Below, piece by piece: positions 37,901-49,254 of a DNA stretch of 64,000 bases. The stretch lies in contig CM017561.1 in NCBI GenBank assembly GCA_007844125.1, forward strand, positions 20,895,223 through 20,959,222. The letters are read 5' to 3'. This DNA is from Sinonovacula constricta. Taxonomy: Eukaryota > Mollusca > Bivalvia > Cardiida > Solecurtidae. Position 1 is the stretch's first letter. Each line of letters opens with the position of its first letter. A program made the position numbers and the translations under genes. The notes beneath the pieces were generated by a model. That model was given only the letters and a program-made list of their open reading frames with translations, ran no database searches and was not told the origin of the DNA.

Positions 37901-38761
37901 TATACAGATGGAAGTAAAGACCCCCAAAAAGGTAGGGTGGCTTCCGCTTTTGTCATTCCCTCTATTGAACTAACATTTTCGGAAAGAATATCAGACAAAA
38001 CTTCCATCTATACAGCGGAAATGAATGCCATCCTACAGGCCTTGAGCTGGATAAACAAACAAGAAAAAACAAGATCTGTTATTTTTTCGGACTCTTTAGG
38101 ATCACTTATTTCCATAGAAAATAATAAAAGCAGATCCAGGCCTGACCTCCTCAATCAAATCAAAATTGTAGCAAACCAGTGCATGGAGAAAGGCCACATT
38201 GTCACTCTAACATGGTGTCCAGCACATGTAGGGATCTCGGGAAATGAAAGGGCTGACGGGGCTGCCAAAGCCGGACTGAGCGCTTTGCAGGTGGGACATC
38301 ACACGGGCCTCGCACCAACTGAAATCTATTCAATATCAAGGAAAAATTTATTTAAAAAATGGGAACAACACTGTAAAATCATTAATGACAAAATCAATGA
38401 TGGACGGTCAAAAATACCATCACTAAAACGCCCAACAATTTACTCAAATAACTTTCGAATTGAACGTAGCATAACAAGATTAAGACTGGGCACAACTCTT
38501 TTACCTGGCAGTACCGGCCAATATATCCTAAACTTAAATCCAGATTGTTCCACGTGCGGGGTCCGGTTTGATGACAAACACCTGTTGTTACAATGCGAAG
38601 ACCACAGGGGGGAGAGGATAAAATTAGAACAAGTTTTACTTTCGGAAAATTTGGTATTTAATAAGACAAATATCCTCTACCCACCCAAATTACTAGAAAC
38701 AACAATATTTAAGGCACTGGGAGAATTTATTCACAACACCCAGATGTCAACAAAAATCTAA
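34931..38761 (+). pseudogene. ORF2: endonuclease-RT-RNase H, one nonsense codon
   Basis: Open from 34931, overlapping the ORF1 end by 17 nt, with no ATG near its start. It begins NFNIISFNAGGL, the N-terminal motif of APE endonucleases, with GDFNAHH (about 35381) and SDHFP later as catalytic sites. RT follows with SYRPISL, a RRRYVAAIFLD region, GTPQGS and FADD (about 37004-37015). RNase H has TDGSK (about 37907), AEMNA, SDS and ADGAAK, and a C-terminal CSTC-x7-H-x4-C knuckle ends it at 38761. One codon, TAA at 36368-36370, replaces the Tyr present in copy A (RIS-Y-MLFK); otherwise the frame is intact. The encoded activities nick the target and copy RNA into DNA in functional relatives. Confidence 0.9.
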
Positions 38762-38802
38762 AAACAATGATATGAAAAAATTAAAAAAGTCCGACCACCC
38801 CG

Positions 38803-39595
38803 CGTCATGCCTTCTCAAAATATATCAGCCTTAAAACACAATGATTCACCTGATTGGTACAAACTATACGACTTACTATAAAACACATTATTAAAACATT
38901 ACAATGTACTTAATGAAATAAACATAATAGAAGATTATCTTTTTAATCTTTTCTCAAATGAAATATATTAATTCTATTCTGGGATAAACAGATAAAACAC
39001 CAGCCCTTCCCAGAATCGAACTGGGGAGCCATCCCTTTTTCTAAATAGTATAAATATAAGGGTGGCTCAACCAATAAGGGCTATTTTGGTTAAACCCATC
39101 TATACCAAAACACAGAAAATTAAGAGCGCCTCTGTGGGATGTACACCATGATGATGCATCAGTGTCACACAGCGACCCAGCTTGCCCGGACCGACCCCCG
39201 ACCCTGGGATGATAAAGGTCCATAGATGGGGCCGGGGATGGTTGGTAGGGTCTGATGGGCGTGTGACACGGTGTATCGTCTGGACCCAAATAATACATAA
39301 AGACATATATAACCCGGCCTGCCCGGACCAACCCCCGACCCTGGGATGATAGAGGTCCTTAGATGGGGACGGGGATGGTTGGTAGGGCCTGACGGACATA
39401 TGTCACCATGTATTTTCAGACCAATTTAAGGCTCGGCTTGCCCGGATCGGCCACTAGCCCCGCACCCACAAGTAGATGGAGGCGGGGCTGGTGGAAGTTG
39501 GTAGGGCCTGACCGGCAGAAGGTGAAAAAACTTCAACAAAAAACAAATAAAATTTTACGGGGCATCCCGCAGGGGCGTACTGAGAAGGCATGACG
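38803..39595 (+). repeat. Inverted-repeat-bounded 3' region of copy B
   Basis: CGTCATGCCTTCTCA (38803-38817) and TGAGAAGGCATGACG (39581-39595). It contains the tRNA-like structure and the three ~125-bp repeats in reverse. Confidence 0.7.
39002..39082 (-). other. tRNA-like cloverleaf, copy B (antisense to the element)
   Basis: Reverse complement reads AGCCCTT...CCCAGTTCGATTCTGGG AAGGGCT. All four stems seen in copy A are kept; differences from copy A fall in unpaired positions. Confidence 0.55.
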
Positions 39596-39705
39596 GGGGG
39601 AGGGTGATAGGGGCCCTGGATAAGAACACCTCTTCGGGGAACCCAAAGCGAACTCGGTTCACTGTCCGATGAAAACCGGCATCAAAAATACAGCATCGTG
39701 TGGGA

Positions 39706-40749
39706 ATTTCCCTAATTTAGGGAGCACATTTGATGGTTTGCACTGAATTAGCCTGTTTCATCGACACAAGTTGACAGTACTGTTGTTGTTTTTTTTACCG
39801 TTCCACTTTCACTTTTCGCTCGCCTAAGGCTCCAGAGTATCGGAGAGATTATAATTTATTTTAATGCAACCGACTTTTTTTTTTAACACGTGTATATTTT
39901 AAATTTTCAAATTCACTATGTTGTCATAGTTGACAGTGTGAACAACATTTTAGCACAAACGGGCATTTTATTTGTCGTTCGTACCCATGTATTTTCGTAA
40001 TCAAATAAAACTGCCGTTTTTTGTCGTTTTATAACCATATATTCTGGCAGGTCATCCTTTAAACAAAGCAAATTTGATAACGACAACATTCATATTTCTT
40101 TTAACAAGGTATTCACTTTATATTAGGGTGCATCATATTTATAGAGTAGCGGTTACCATAGACCATCCCACTGCTGGACTAAGCCATGGGAACGGGTCCT
40201 ACTGAATACCGAAAGACACTTGTTTAACGAAAGATACTGAAAGAGACTTTGATTACCGAAATACACTTTATAAATTGAAATTAAAACATAACTTGTTGTT
40301 TTATTTAGTAAATATGTTGAAATATTAGTATTTAAACAAAATACCAAAGATTCATTGTAATATAAATAAGCTTTTGATAGTTTTAAGACATTTTTTACAA
40401 ATGCCATGAGAAGTACACAAACATGATAAATACCATTTAATTGGTACATGACTTGTAAAAAACTTATTGTAAAAAGCAATAAACACAACATGCATAAGTA
40501 TTGTGGTATACATGAGATACTATTACTTATGACTTTTTGTCTGAAGTCATTCTGAAAAAAACATCAATACAATGTTGTAAAACAATCAACTACAACATTC
40601 AAGTTCAAGACGAAGACAATAAATACATATCATATATATACTTAAATCTTCAACTTCAACTTTGTACTGCCAAAAGTCAATACTGACTACATAAGGCAGG
40701 CGCAAGTCCTGAACATTGACAATTTAAGACTAATAATTTAAAATATCAA
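39706..40749. other. Intergenic and 3' UTR of the CR1-like element
   Basis: It starts with a small hairpin (gggaatttccctaatttaggg-like). The later part (about 40600-40749) is probably the 3' UTR of the minus-strand element below; a gacaataaa motif near 40612-40620 recalls the acaataaag end at 48.69 kb. Confidence 0.45.
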
Positions 40750-43066
40750 TTAAAAAGCATAAAACTTATTTAGGCCACTTGCAAATGCAGGTACAGTTGG
40801 GGCATCCTTAATCTCAGTCGGTAGTTCGTTCCAGAGTCGTATAGTCCACGGAAAGAATGAGTTCATGTGGTGTTTTGTTTTTGAGTGGGGAATAAGGAAT
40901 TTGTTGTTTCGTGTAGTTGTGAGATAACAGTGATCGACATTGACCTGTTTGTTATGTATTTTGTGTAGCATTTTGAGACTGTCTTGATTTCTGCGTTGCT
41001 CGAGAGTAGACCACTTTTACTCTCTGAGCATGTTAGTGACACTGCTTGTGTAGTGATAGTCATTTTGAACATACTTTGCGGCTGACCTTTGAACCATTTC
41101 TATTCTGTGTGTGAGGTGTTGCTGAGGGCAAAGTATGTTGTGAGTGTCAAAGTAATCCATCATGTTTGACACAATGATATGTTCAATTAGTTTTGATGCT
41201 ATGCATGTGAGTGATATTGGTCTGTAGTTACTTGGTTTTGACTGGCATGTTTCCAGTCCTTAGGAACAATACCTGTGTCCAGTGACCTCTGAAATATGAT
41301 TGTAAGAATCGGTGCTATCTCTGTGTGTAATTCTTTAAGCAGCCGTGGTGAGATCTCATCCGGACTTTGGGCTTTTTTGGGGTTAAGTCCTGTCAATAGT
41401 TTATCAACTCCTTGAACTGTGATGGTGATTGGTGGCATGGGTGGATGATCTAATTTAGACATTGAACTTTTTGCTATTTGTTTGAGGCTGAGTGGCGAAG
41501 GCTTTGAAAAGACAGATTCAAATTGTTTGTTGAGTATGTTGGCCTTCTACACTAGATCTGAGTGAGTTTGACCTTCAGAGTTTAGTGGTGCAATTCCTAT
41601 GTTTTCTGTCTTTTTGTGTTTTACAAAATTGTAAAACTTTTTCTTGTGACCAGGACCTTGTGTGTCAGAAAAGATAACTGATTCTAGGTATGACCAGTAT
41701 GCATTTCTAATAAGTCAGACCAATTAGCCTTCTTGAATGATTTGACCTGTCTGGGGTTTTGCTTGATGCGACCCCGTTTGACCTTGATTTTGTAAAATAC
41801 TATATCGTGATCTGATGTGCATAATCCTGGTAACGGTTTGGTTTCATGAACTTGACTTGGTATGTTGGTGAGAAATAAATCAAGTATGTTGGTGTTTCGG
41901 GTGGGGATTTTGACCATTTGTTCGAGATTGTGATTTATCATGTTTTCAGTGAAAGTGTCATACAGTTCTTTGAATCTGCATGTGTCTGATGGTGACTCAT
42001 TTGACCAGTTCATATCTGGGAGATTAAAATCTCCAAGGATCCATATGTGACTGTTTTTTGAAATTTTCCCTACTGATGACCATAATTCTTTAAGTGACTG
42101 TTCGCCGTGTTCATGTGGTTTGTAGAATGAGGAGACATAAATGTCTTTTATGCCTGTGATTGAAATTTTTGACCATATTACGTTGCAGTCAGTCTTAAGT
42201 TCTGGTTGTTCATCACTTAAGAACTTGTTTGTTACCGCAAGGAGGACACCTACGCCCTTGCCTGATGTTCTGTCGTCTCTGTATATTTGGTAACCTAGGT
42301 GACATGGGAATATTTCCGCTGTGTGAATATCAGGTTTTAACCTTGTTTCTGTGAGGCATATGATATCAGGTTAAACTTGATCTATAACTTGGTGGAGTTC
42401 AGGAATCTTATTATTGACAGAACGACAGTTAATATTAAGGATTGTTAGTCTTTCATCCGGGTTCAATTTAGTAAGTTTAGTCCTTTTAGCTTTATTTATT
42501 TTAGGAGTAGAGCTCGCTTTTGGTTGAACATGATGCCTATCATTCCTTACTGGACTGCTTTGAGGATTAAAGTATTCAGGGGCGGTTTCTAATGGAGTGA
42601 AGCAAGATTTAGAGCCTAATGTGTCCAGTGATTCTGCTAACGATGTAGAGTGATTATGACTTCCACAACTAATACAAAACCAAGAGAAACTAGAATTTGA
42701 CAGGAAGTCATAGGTTGTGTCCCCAAGTCCTTGGCAATCACAGTGATACCAAGTACTGCATGCGTCACACAAGATGCCTTTATCATTCCAGGTAACCTCC
42801 TTCTGACAAGTTCCACGGGGATATTTTGGGTTAGGTCCCGGGTTGGTCTCTATGTCGGACGTTTGGGTTGCTAGGAGACAGTGAAGAAATATTAGCGACC
42901 ATTTACTGTCAACGGTAGCTTGGTTTCGGGAAATTACCCTAATGGACCTTTTAATTGAAACCAAGGTGGATCCTAGTTGGGGTGATGAACAGTTTTGATC
43001 AGTTTTTGTAACTTTATGTGCATATATCAAAAAGAGAAGGGTGAGACAAGTAAATTCTAACTTCAT
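40750..43066 (-). pseudogene. CR1/L2-like non-LTR retrotransposon ORF with 2A peptide and PHD finger, broken
   Basis: Start ATG at 43066 (MKLEFTCLTLLFLIYA) gives a signal-peptide-like N-terminus. DIETNPGP at residues 71-78 (42856-42833) matches the 2A ribosome-skipping motif; the residue before D is Ser rather than the usual Gly. A PHD finger follows (GTC, CDAC, WYHCDC, WFCISC), with its first zinc Cys apparently changed to Arg (YPRGTC). The endonuclease starts LTILNINCRSVNNK and contains GDFNLPDMNW and SDHDIV. Lesions: a TAA at about 42373 where Lys is expected; loss of frame after the endonuclease; a small deletion after WKHA; and an internal deletion joining NILCPQQH to IEMVQRSAAKY, removing the catalytic YADD region. 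Another TAA replaces Leu before KWSTLEQRR. The C-terminus ends at 40750. Confidence 0.85.
42833..42856 (-). other. 2A ribosome-skipping motif (DIETNPGP)
   Basis: Matches D(V/I)ExNPGP. In known cases the ribosome skips the final Gly-Pro bond, so the signal-like leader would be released from the PHD-EN-RT polyprotein. APE-type non-LTR elements of several invertebrates are known to carry such motifs. Confidence 0.8.
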
Positions 43067-43500
43067 TATTGTAAACAAACTAGACCGGAAGTAGGACAAA
43101 ATGGCGGTTGTTTTTGACAGTTTTACTGGGGGTGGAAAAACCTGCTGAGTCTCGAGATAACCTTTACCTGCACCAAAAAACACGAAAAGTGGGTAAACTG
43201 GGATTAAAAGAGGACAAACCAAACCAAGTATACAAGATATTAACAAGCAAAAGATTTAAATAATTGAAAATTTAGCACTTAGCTTTCGAACAAGACTTTG
43301 TCGTTCCGACGCATGCGCACTGTCCACTTACCTTGCCGAAACATACATGTATACAATCAAAATACATTAATACATTCATATCAAGAATAGCTGCGCAGAA
43401 AATAACACACCTCACCAAACTGAAAAAGGCAGTGAAAAGATAGCATGGCTTTATAAAATGAATACAAATGATACACAATATGATGAGAATCTTATGTTAA

Positions 43501-43565
43501 TGTCGGTGCATATTTAATGCGAGGGCCATTCAACTGAACGTCCTATCCGACTATCAATATAGACA
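43501..43565 (+). repeat. Direct repeat, left
   Basis: tgtcggtgcatatttaatgc... and ...gtcctatccgact recur at 44289-44356 with a few differences. The pair lies about 790 bp apart and brackets a MITE-like element. Confidence 0.75.
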
Positions 43566-43576
43566 TCTAGTTATAC

Positions 43577-43579
<3 letters not shown>

Positions 43580-43610
<31 letters not shown>
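43580..43610 (+). repeat. Poly(A) tract
   Basis: About 30 consecutive A followed by tatata; possibly a retroposon tail on the plus strand. Confidence 0.8.
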
Positions 43611-43615
<5 letters not shown>

Positions 43616-43716
43616 TACAGACATCTAACCATATGTAAACAAATAAGTTTAGTTAAACTGAGCCTAATGGCTGATCTTGCACAGAAGGCTCTGTACTCTA
43701 ACTCATATATGCAATA

Positions 43717-44277
43717 CAATTCACCTTTCCGCGAGTCTAAAAATAGAGTTTAAGCTCCGCCCATTTGCCCACAAACAACCTGGTTTAAAGTGACAGATCT
43801 TACAGATTATCTTACAGATCCGCGAAAATATTTTAATTTGATATCTCCCAAATGCAAAGAGCTTCTGATGGAGATATTTAGATGAAGATTAAGACAGTTT
43901 CACCCAATGATGCATTCATGATACAAAATTATGAAAGAAAATTGTTGCTGGTTACAGCGATATTTTACCTTTTGATGCAGAAATGGACAAGCCTCGTCCA
44001 ATCAACTAAATTAAGATGCAAACAGAGAAGCGATTACAGCAACGTACGATTCCTTGCAAACCACAAACAACAGACAACCGTGTTGCTATTAAATTGAACC
44101 AAAGGCTCAAACAGATTTTAACTGATCGCTTGTCAAAATCATTGTTTGTGGGACAATGTGTAAGTGAGAATCAGCATAACGCAGGTAAAGTGTCAATCAA
44201 CGCGATGTGATTGGCTAATGCCATGCTAATACACAACGTGTAATATCTATTTTTAGATCTCGCGGAAAGGTGAATTG
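43717..44277. mobile_element. MITE-like element with ~30-bp terminal inverted repeats
   Basis: CAATTCACCTTTCCGCGAG at 43717 is mirrored exactly by CTCGCGGAAAGGTGAATTG ending at 44277. With one indel the arms extend to ctaaaaatag/ctatttttag (43717-43746, 44247-44277). The interior (561 bp in total) has no recognisable transposase. A clear target duplication is not visible, so the superfamily is unknown. Confidence 0.75.
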
Positions 44278-44288
44278 CATTGGACTTT

Positions 44289-44356
44289 TGTCGGTGCATA
44301 TTTAATGCGTGGGCCGTTCAGACTGCTGAGCGTCCTATCCGACTTCCAATATATAC
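44289..44356 (+). repeat. Direct repeat, right
   Basis: Partner of 43501-43565. Confidence 0.75.
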
Positions 44357-45770
44357 ATGAACTAAATAGAAATAGAATAAAAGAATTTAATGTTTACTGC
44401 ATTAAGGAATAAAAACTGACGTTTAAACTGCCATAAATGATGAAAGAATGCTGACCTTTATTCTGTTATTATTGTAATAACATGAAATGGGTATCACTGT
44501 TTGTGTTTTTTTCAATGGCTTTGTCACTGTCTGTACATTTACTTTTCGCTTTCTTTTTGGACCTGTTTTAGTTCCGTCTATCCGCGGTGCCACTACAGAA
44601 GATTGATCATTTGAGGATGTGACAATCCATCTGCCTTTATTACAAAAGATCGGTACTTTTTGTACGAATTATTTCTTTGTTGTTCTGTCATAGCAATCCA
44701 CTGTAATTTTGAAACCTGAAAATGCTGGTGCGAAGCAGCAAGGCAGATCTCAGAGTTCTTATATACTGACAATTCTAAATAATCACACTTGCTTAACGCA
44801 AACACACCTAACTGCTTTTTTATTTTGTTTACTTTAGTTCTGACGTCCCGAAGATTAAGACATTATAAATCTTCAATCAGAGGCGATACAGCAATTTTAG
44901 CAATTAACACATCGAATTATCAGTTCTGATTAACAAATTGTTTATCAATTTAAAGTATGAGTGTGATAAATTTGATTGGTAATTAAAGGTGCTGTTGTTG
45001 TGTTATTTATATTCTATGTAAAATGCGCGAACAATAAGCATTTATTGACGATCAAGAGATGTAAAAACATGCTTGATCTTGTGAATTAGGATTTGAAAAA
45101 AAAAGATTCAAAAGAGCTGTTACATTTCATTTTTATTTATTTGCTAAACAGTACAATAGTTCTGCAGTAAAAAGTCACAAACTATGAGGTGCATTATAAG
45201 GTTTTCATAAAGCTAGCTTTGATTAAGCAGTTCAAAACTTTAATTCCTCCTTCATTAAAACCTGGATGAACCAAGTCCTTGTTATAGTGTTTGGGATATT
45301 TCAGCTTCTTTTCAACATTCACATAGTCTTCCCCAAAATGGGTGTGTTATAACAAACAGTATTCACTTTGTATCTCGAATTACAATTAGACACAATAAGT
45401 TTATCACTAATTAATTGTATCACTAATTAATTAATTGTTAAGCATCCACTGCGCTCTGAATGCAATCAAACAATTAAATATAAACAAACAATTAAATATA
45501 ATAGACAATAAGACATTTCACCAAAATTTTGCTTTAGCTTTGTCAAAGGGAAAACAACTCAGACAACAAGGCAATACGCAACATGACTTCGTACTACAAA
45601 ATTCAACCACACTATGCTGCTTCATAATGACAAGTAGTCTATTAATTAGTGATAATATAATCTGTGCCCATATGCTAACTTAAAATGAAACTAGTGCTAG
45701 TGCAACCGGTTTTTAAATTGATAGCTGATCAGTTTACTCATAAAAGTTTTGGAATGTGAGCAGGTGAATG
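44357..45770. other. Intergenic
   Basis: No gene recognised. Short local duplications occur near 45400-45500 (cactaattaattgt, aaacaattaaatata). Confidence 0.5.
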
Positions 45771-45784
45771 TGTCGTCAGCTATT

Positions 45785-45960
45785 ACTCCAGTGTCCTTGG
45801 TGGCTCACTGCGTGGGTTTGAGTCCTGGTTGTAATAAAAAACATTCACGTAGAAGGGTCTGTCAGCTGACCCAATCTGGGGTCCTCCTTAACAGTCATAA
45901 CTGAACATCACTATAGTAACTTAGTAACCACGATATTGTTGCAAATTCAAAAGGATTGAC
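45785..45960 (+). mobile_element. SINE-like repeat (B-box)
   Basis: gggtttgagtcctgg (about 45814) fits the tRNA B-box GGTTCGANTCC with a T for C. The A-box region (gtccttggtggctcactg) is degenerate. The following ctgacccaatctggggtcctcctt recalls gacctggggtgctcctt near 48420. Confidence 0.5.
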
Positions 45961-46710
45961 TTGCCAGCTTAAGGGGAAAGATTTTTTTGAAGGGGAATAT
46001 ATCTGATCAAATCCAATTGCAAATGAATTGTTGCAGCCCTACATAGAAGAGCTTGCAACTGATATCAAGGGTATCCAAATTTTTGTTCAATTTTGACCTT
46101 TTAATTTGTGAAAGTTTTGTGTTATTTGCAGTTTTAAATTTATGAAGATGTGTTTTGGGGTTTTCCCCACAAATAACTCATACTGCAAAATTTTCAATAA
46201 AAAACAAAACAAATCACATATAATCACATATTTAGCAAATTTATTTCTATTGCAATTATGTGGCCAATGGTCATCAGAAGGGGAGATCAATGAAACACAG
46301 ACCAGCAATCTGCCAATGAATATGATAAGGATTACATACCAGGTACATGTATTATTTTTAGATAAATTTAATTTCTTTCAAAGCGACTTGGTAACAATTG
46401 GTAAAATTAGCATTTTTAGCTCACATGAGCATACACTCAAGATATGCTATTGTGATTGCACACCACCACCATCAAACATTCACAAAAATTCTTTAAATGA
46501 CATTTCTTCTGAAACTGCTTGCCCATCAAACTTCCTCAGGCACTTCAGCAGACAGAGGGAATGAAAAGTTGTTCAAAAAATATTGATCAGTCAAAAGACA
46601 TGGCTTCCAGTGTGTATGTCATTTTCCTTATATGACTTTGTAGTAAAAAGAAATTAAAACTGATTGCCCAAATGTTGCTTCTGTACATTTACATATAGTA
46701 TGATTATTCT
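45961..46710. other. Intergenic
   Basis: The 140-codon frame at 46142-46564 has no recognised motif and ordinary AT-rich composition; I do not call it a gene. Confidence 0.45.
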
Positions 46711-46711
46711 G

Positions 46712-46980
46712 GACCGGACGTGGTAGCGTAATCATTAGAGCGTAGGCACCAGGTACTGGAGACCCCTGGTTTGATTCATGGTCTGTGACGTAACAAAAGT
46801 CATTAGAAATTGTAGTGGTTTAGCTCCCTTGCAATGCTCAAGCAAATATAAGGTAGTTACACAACAGGTCTGCTCAGTGTCAGGATAATGGGAGTTTGTG
46901 TGGTTTCATACAGGTCTTCCTGGTATGCTGTATTTAAAATGGTGGTTACTATATAAATGCTTATTACATGTTTGTCAACA
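46712..46980 (+). mobile_element. tRNA-derived SINE
   Basis: A-box-like tggtagcgtaatcattagagcg at 46721 and B-box ggtttgattcatgg at 46768, about 45 nt apart as in a tRNA head. The body contains the cagtgtcaggataatggg and ggtcttcctggtatgctg motifs of a dispersed family. Confidence 0.6.
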
Positions 46981-47026
46981 TGTATTTTCTCAAAATGTTT
47001 TGATTTTCTAGTGTTCGGGTTTACAA

Positions 47027-47109
47027 ATGTTTATAGTACCTATATTGAAAATTAAAAAGTCAAGTGATCCACATTACTTTTTAATTTCCTATATAGGTAC
47101 TATAAACAT
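47027..47109. repeat. Near-perfect hairpin, 34-bp arms and 15-nt loop
   Basis: atgtttatagtacctatatt... (47027-47060) pairs with ...atataggtactataaacat (47076-47109) with about two mismatches. It could be a tiny palindromic MITE or an RNA hairpin of pre-miRNA size. Confidence 0.8.
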
Positions 47110-47860
47110 CCAGGCAAACAATTGCAAGATATCATCCTGACTTACGTTACAACGCATTTGTATTGTAAAAGTTTGTGCATCTTGAAATAACCTTGTTAAG
47201 CATCTAATAAAGAATAACATTATTCAGTTGTCAATAATACTATTAAATGCTGGATAGCAATGTAGTGTCAGTATAAGAAGATTACAGGTAATCAAGACAA
47301 AATGCCAGAATCACTTGCTTTGAACCAACATGTTTACATGCTAATAGGTAAACAGGGAGCAATAAAAACAATTTTACAGCAGCTGCTTTAAACATTCTTC
47401 TTTCCTAGTTTCTAAACCACTATGGCAAATCAAATTCTTACATGCACATACAGTATACATGTAGTCATGATGAGGGTCAGGACTTTAAATAAGGTACCGG
47501 TACATAAAGAGGACTAAAATGAGTGCAAGAAGACATAATACATTTTGTCTTTATGTTAACTTTCTGTGTCTTGTACATGTTTATATTTAGATGTCATAAA
47601 ATTGTTTATGTAATATGCTAAATATTTATTTGATTATCAAATTTATGTAAGATAATAAATAGTATCTATATTAGTATTTGAGATAGACATGTCAGACAGA
47701 ATATTGAAAACTTAAGTAAGAATTTAAATATGTTGGTTTTTTAATAGCATTGCAAGTAAGTGAATATCGGGGATTGATTGAAGGCTTAACCGAATTGCAG
47801 TTTTAATCTTATTATCATGTTTTAGGTTGTGCTTATTGAAAAGTAAATAAAGCAAAGTAT
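47110..47860. other. Intergenic
   Basis: No feature supported. Confidence 0.5.
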
Positions 47861-47869
47861 TAGTGTTAT

Positions 47870-48177
47870 TGTTTTATTTTTTACAAAAAAAATGATTTTA
47901 ATAGTAAAATAATGTGTGTGAAATCAATGTCCATTTGATTAGGCAAGTTATTAGCACACATTCAGGTTATCATTGAACTCCTCTTGTAGGACATGAGCCA
48001 GTTGGGTTTTTTTTGTGGTGACCTTTTCTTCCACATCAAACTTCCTTCTCCTCATTTTGCCTTCAGCAGTCACAAGTATAGAATATAGAAACATTTTGCT
48101 GTTTTCTCTACGTTGATATTCAACCCACCGTCATCGCACCAGTAACTTCTGTATCTTTGGAGTCTGCAAAGTAAAGA
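47870..48177 (-). CDS. Candidate terminal exon of a small spliced gene
   Basis: On the minus strand a good acceptor (ttttctttactttgcag) precedes ACTCCAAAGATACAG, and an AATAAA signal is present near 47875. Spliced to the exon at 49163-49254 it continues an open frame ...YDQSGK/TPKIQKLLVR and stops at once, leaving a ~270-nt 3' UTR. The product would be only ~28 residues from the nearest ATG, so the frame may be incidental or an upstream exon may be missing. No family recognised. Confidence 0.25.
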
Positions 48178-48379
48178 AAAAAAACAACATATTTTACATT
48201 TCGGTTCATTAGGTTATTGAGAAAAATAATAATAACAAGGCCTGTTGTTTTTATATAGGGTCAATCCACATTTTAATAAAATGTGTGCAATATTTGGGAA
48301 ACAAAACAATTTCTGTGTAAAGATATTAAATAACATTTTTAATTATGCTATTAATTATACAGTTGTCACTCAATGGAAT

Positions 48380-48634
48380 GCAATCCCCTGCCATGCTGGA
48401 TAAAGTCATGTACTTGACCTGGGGTGCTCCTTAATCACAACAAAATTTAAAGAAACAATGTAAAAGATTTGTTTTTTTCATTTAATCACCATGTCCAGTA
48501 ATGTTCCAAAACATAAGGGAATAAAATGAAAACCAAGCTGGCTATATTGGCAGTTGTAAAAAAAACTTTTTTAACAGAACATGTGGCAGATTGAGACTAT
48601 GATTTTAGTCACAAACTTTTTTTTATTGAAGTAC

Positions 48635-48670
<36 letters not shown>

Positions 48671-48990
48671 GATGGTATAACTTTATTGTCCCCGTCATAG
48701 GTAGCATGTATGTCGGGGATCCATCCTACATGTACCTTACAATACATCAATACATACAAATATGTCAATATAGTCTTCAGACAATTCTTTGAGGCTATTA
48801 GACAGATGTACTGTTTTTGTCTTTAGTCGACAAGACAGAATCATTATTAACATTCACTTGAAATGCATTTGGGCTGCAGTACACTGGTGGCTCTACCAGG
48901 ACATGTTTTGGGTCTTACTGCACCACTGTAGCTGGACATCATCATGAGCACATCTGTGTCTGTGATGCATTTCAAAGTCAGCAAAAAAAT
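48380..48990. repeat. Retroposon debris: poly(T), 3' end with AATAAAG, SINE-like body
   Basis: A T run at about 48639-48669 is followed by sequence which on the minus strand reads ggggacaataaagttataccatcc then poly(A), as at the 3' end of a retroposon. At 48885-48985 a block is similar to the SINE at 3800-3900 (ggtggctctacca, tagctggacatcat, gatgcatttcaaa). Confidence 0.6.
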
Positions 48991-49162
48991 ATGAGCTGTG
49001 CAGTTAGTTGCTTTTAGTGGTATCTCTTAATGAAGGACTAGACGCAGGGGTCCAGTGGCAGCAAACACTTGATGTCAATTACTGTTTGCATTTTACAGTA
49101 TATCTCATTTCTAAATTTAATCGTCATACAGTCTGAGTGATTGAAACAAAATTCATCCTTAC

Positions 49163-49254
49163 CTTTCCTGATTGGTCATAGAGCATTGCATTCTCCGGCA
49201 CTAATTTATCTCGCATGTTGGATCAGGTTATCTCTAGCATCCGTTTTCATTTCC
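49163..49254 (-). CDS. Candidate internal exon of the small spliced gene
   Basis: Minus strand: acceptor gcgcttacag, then GAAATGAAAACGG..., ending ...CAATCAGGAAAG before donor GTAAGG. The exon contains ATGCGAGATAAATTAGTG, in frame with the terminal exon. There is a stop upstream in that frame, so that ATG would be the start. Low confidence. Confidence 0.25.

Larger units (their letters stand above)
33108..39705 (+). mobile_element. Non-LTR retrotransposon copy B (I/Jockey type), near full length
   Basis: About 6.6 kb: a G-rich 5' region, ORF1 with three CCHC-type knuckles, ORF2 with endonuclease, RT and RNase H, and a ~940-bp 3' region ending cagcatcgtgtggga, where similarity to copy A stops. 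The 5' end is a guess. RNase H plus gag knuckles plus APE endonuclease places it near the I/Nimb/Jockey clades. It carries one nonsense codon in ORF2 and two register changes in ORF1. Confidence 0.85.

Noticed and set aside
43501..44356. LTR pair of a retroelement
   Set aside because: The direct repeats are only ~65 bp, lack TG...CA ends and enclose a MITE rather than gag/pol.
46142..46564. 140-codon open frame
   Set aside because: No domain recognised and unremarkable composition; not enough support for a gene.
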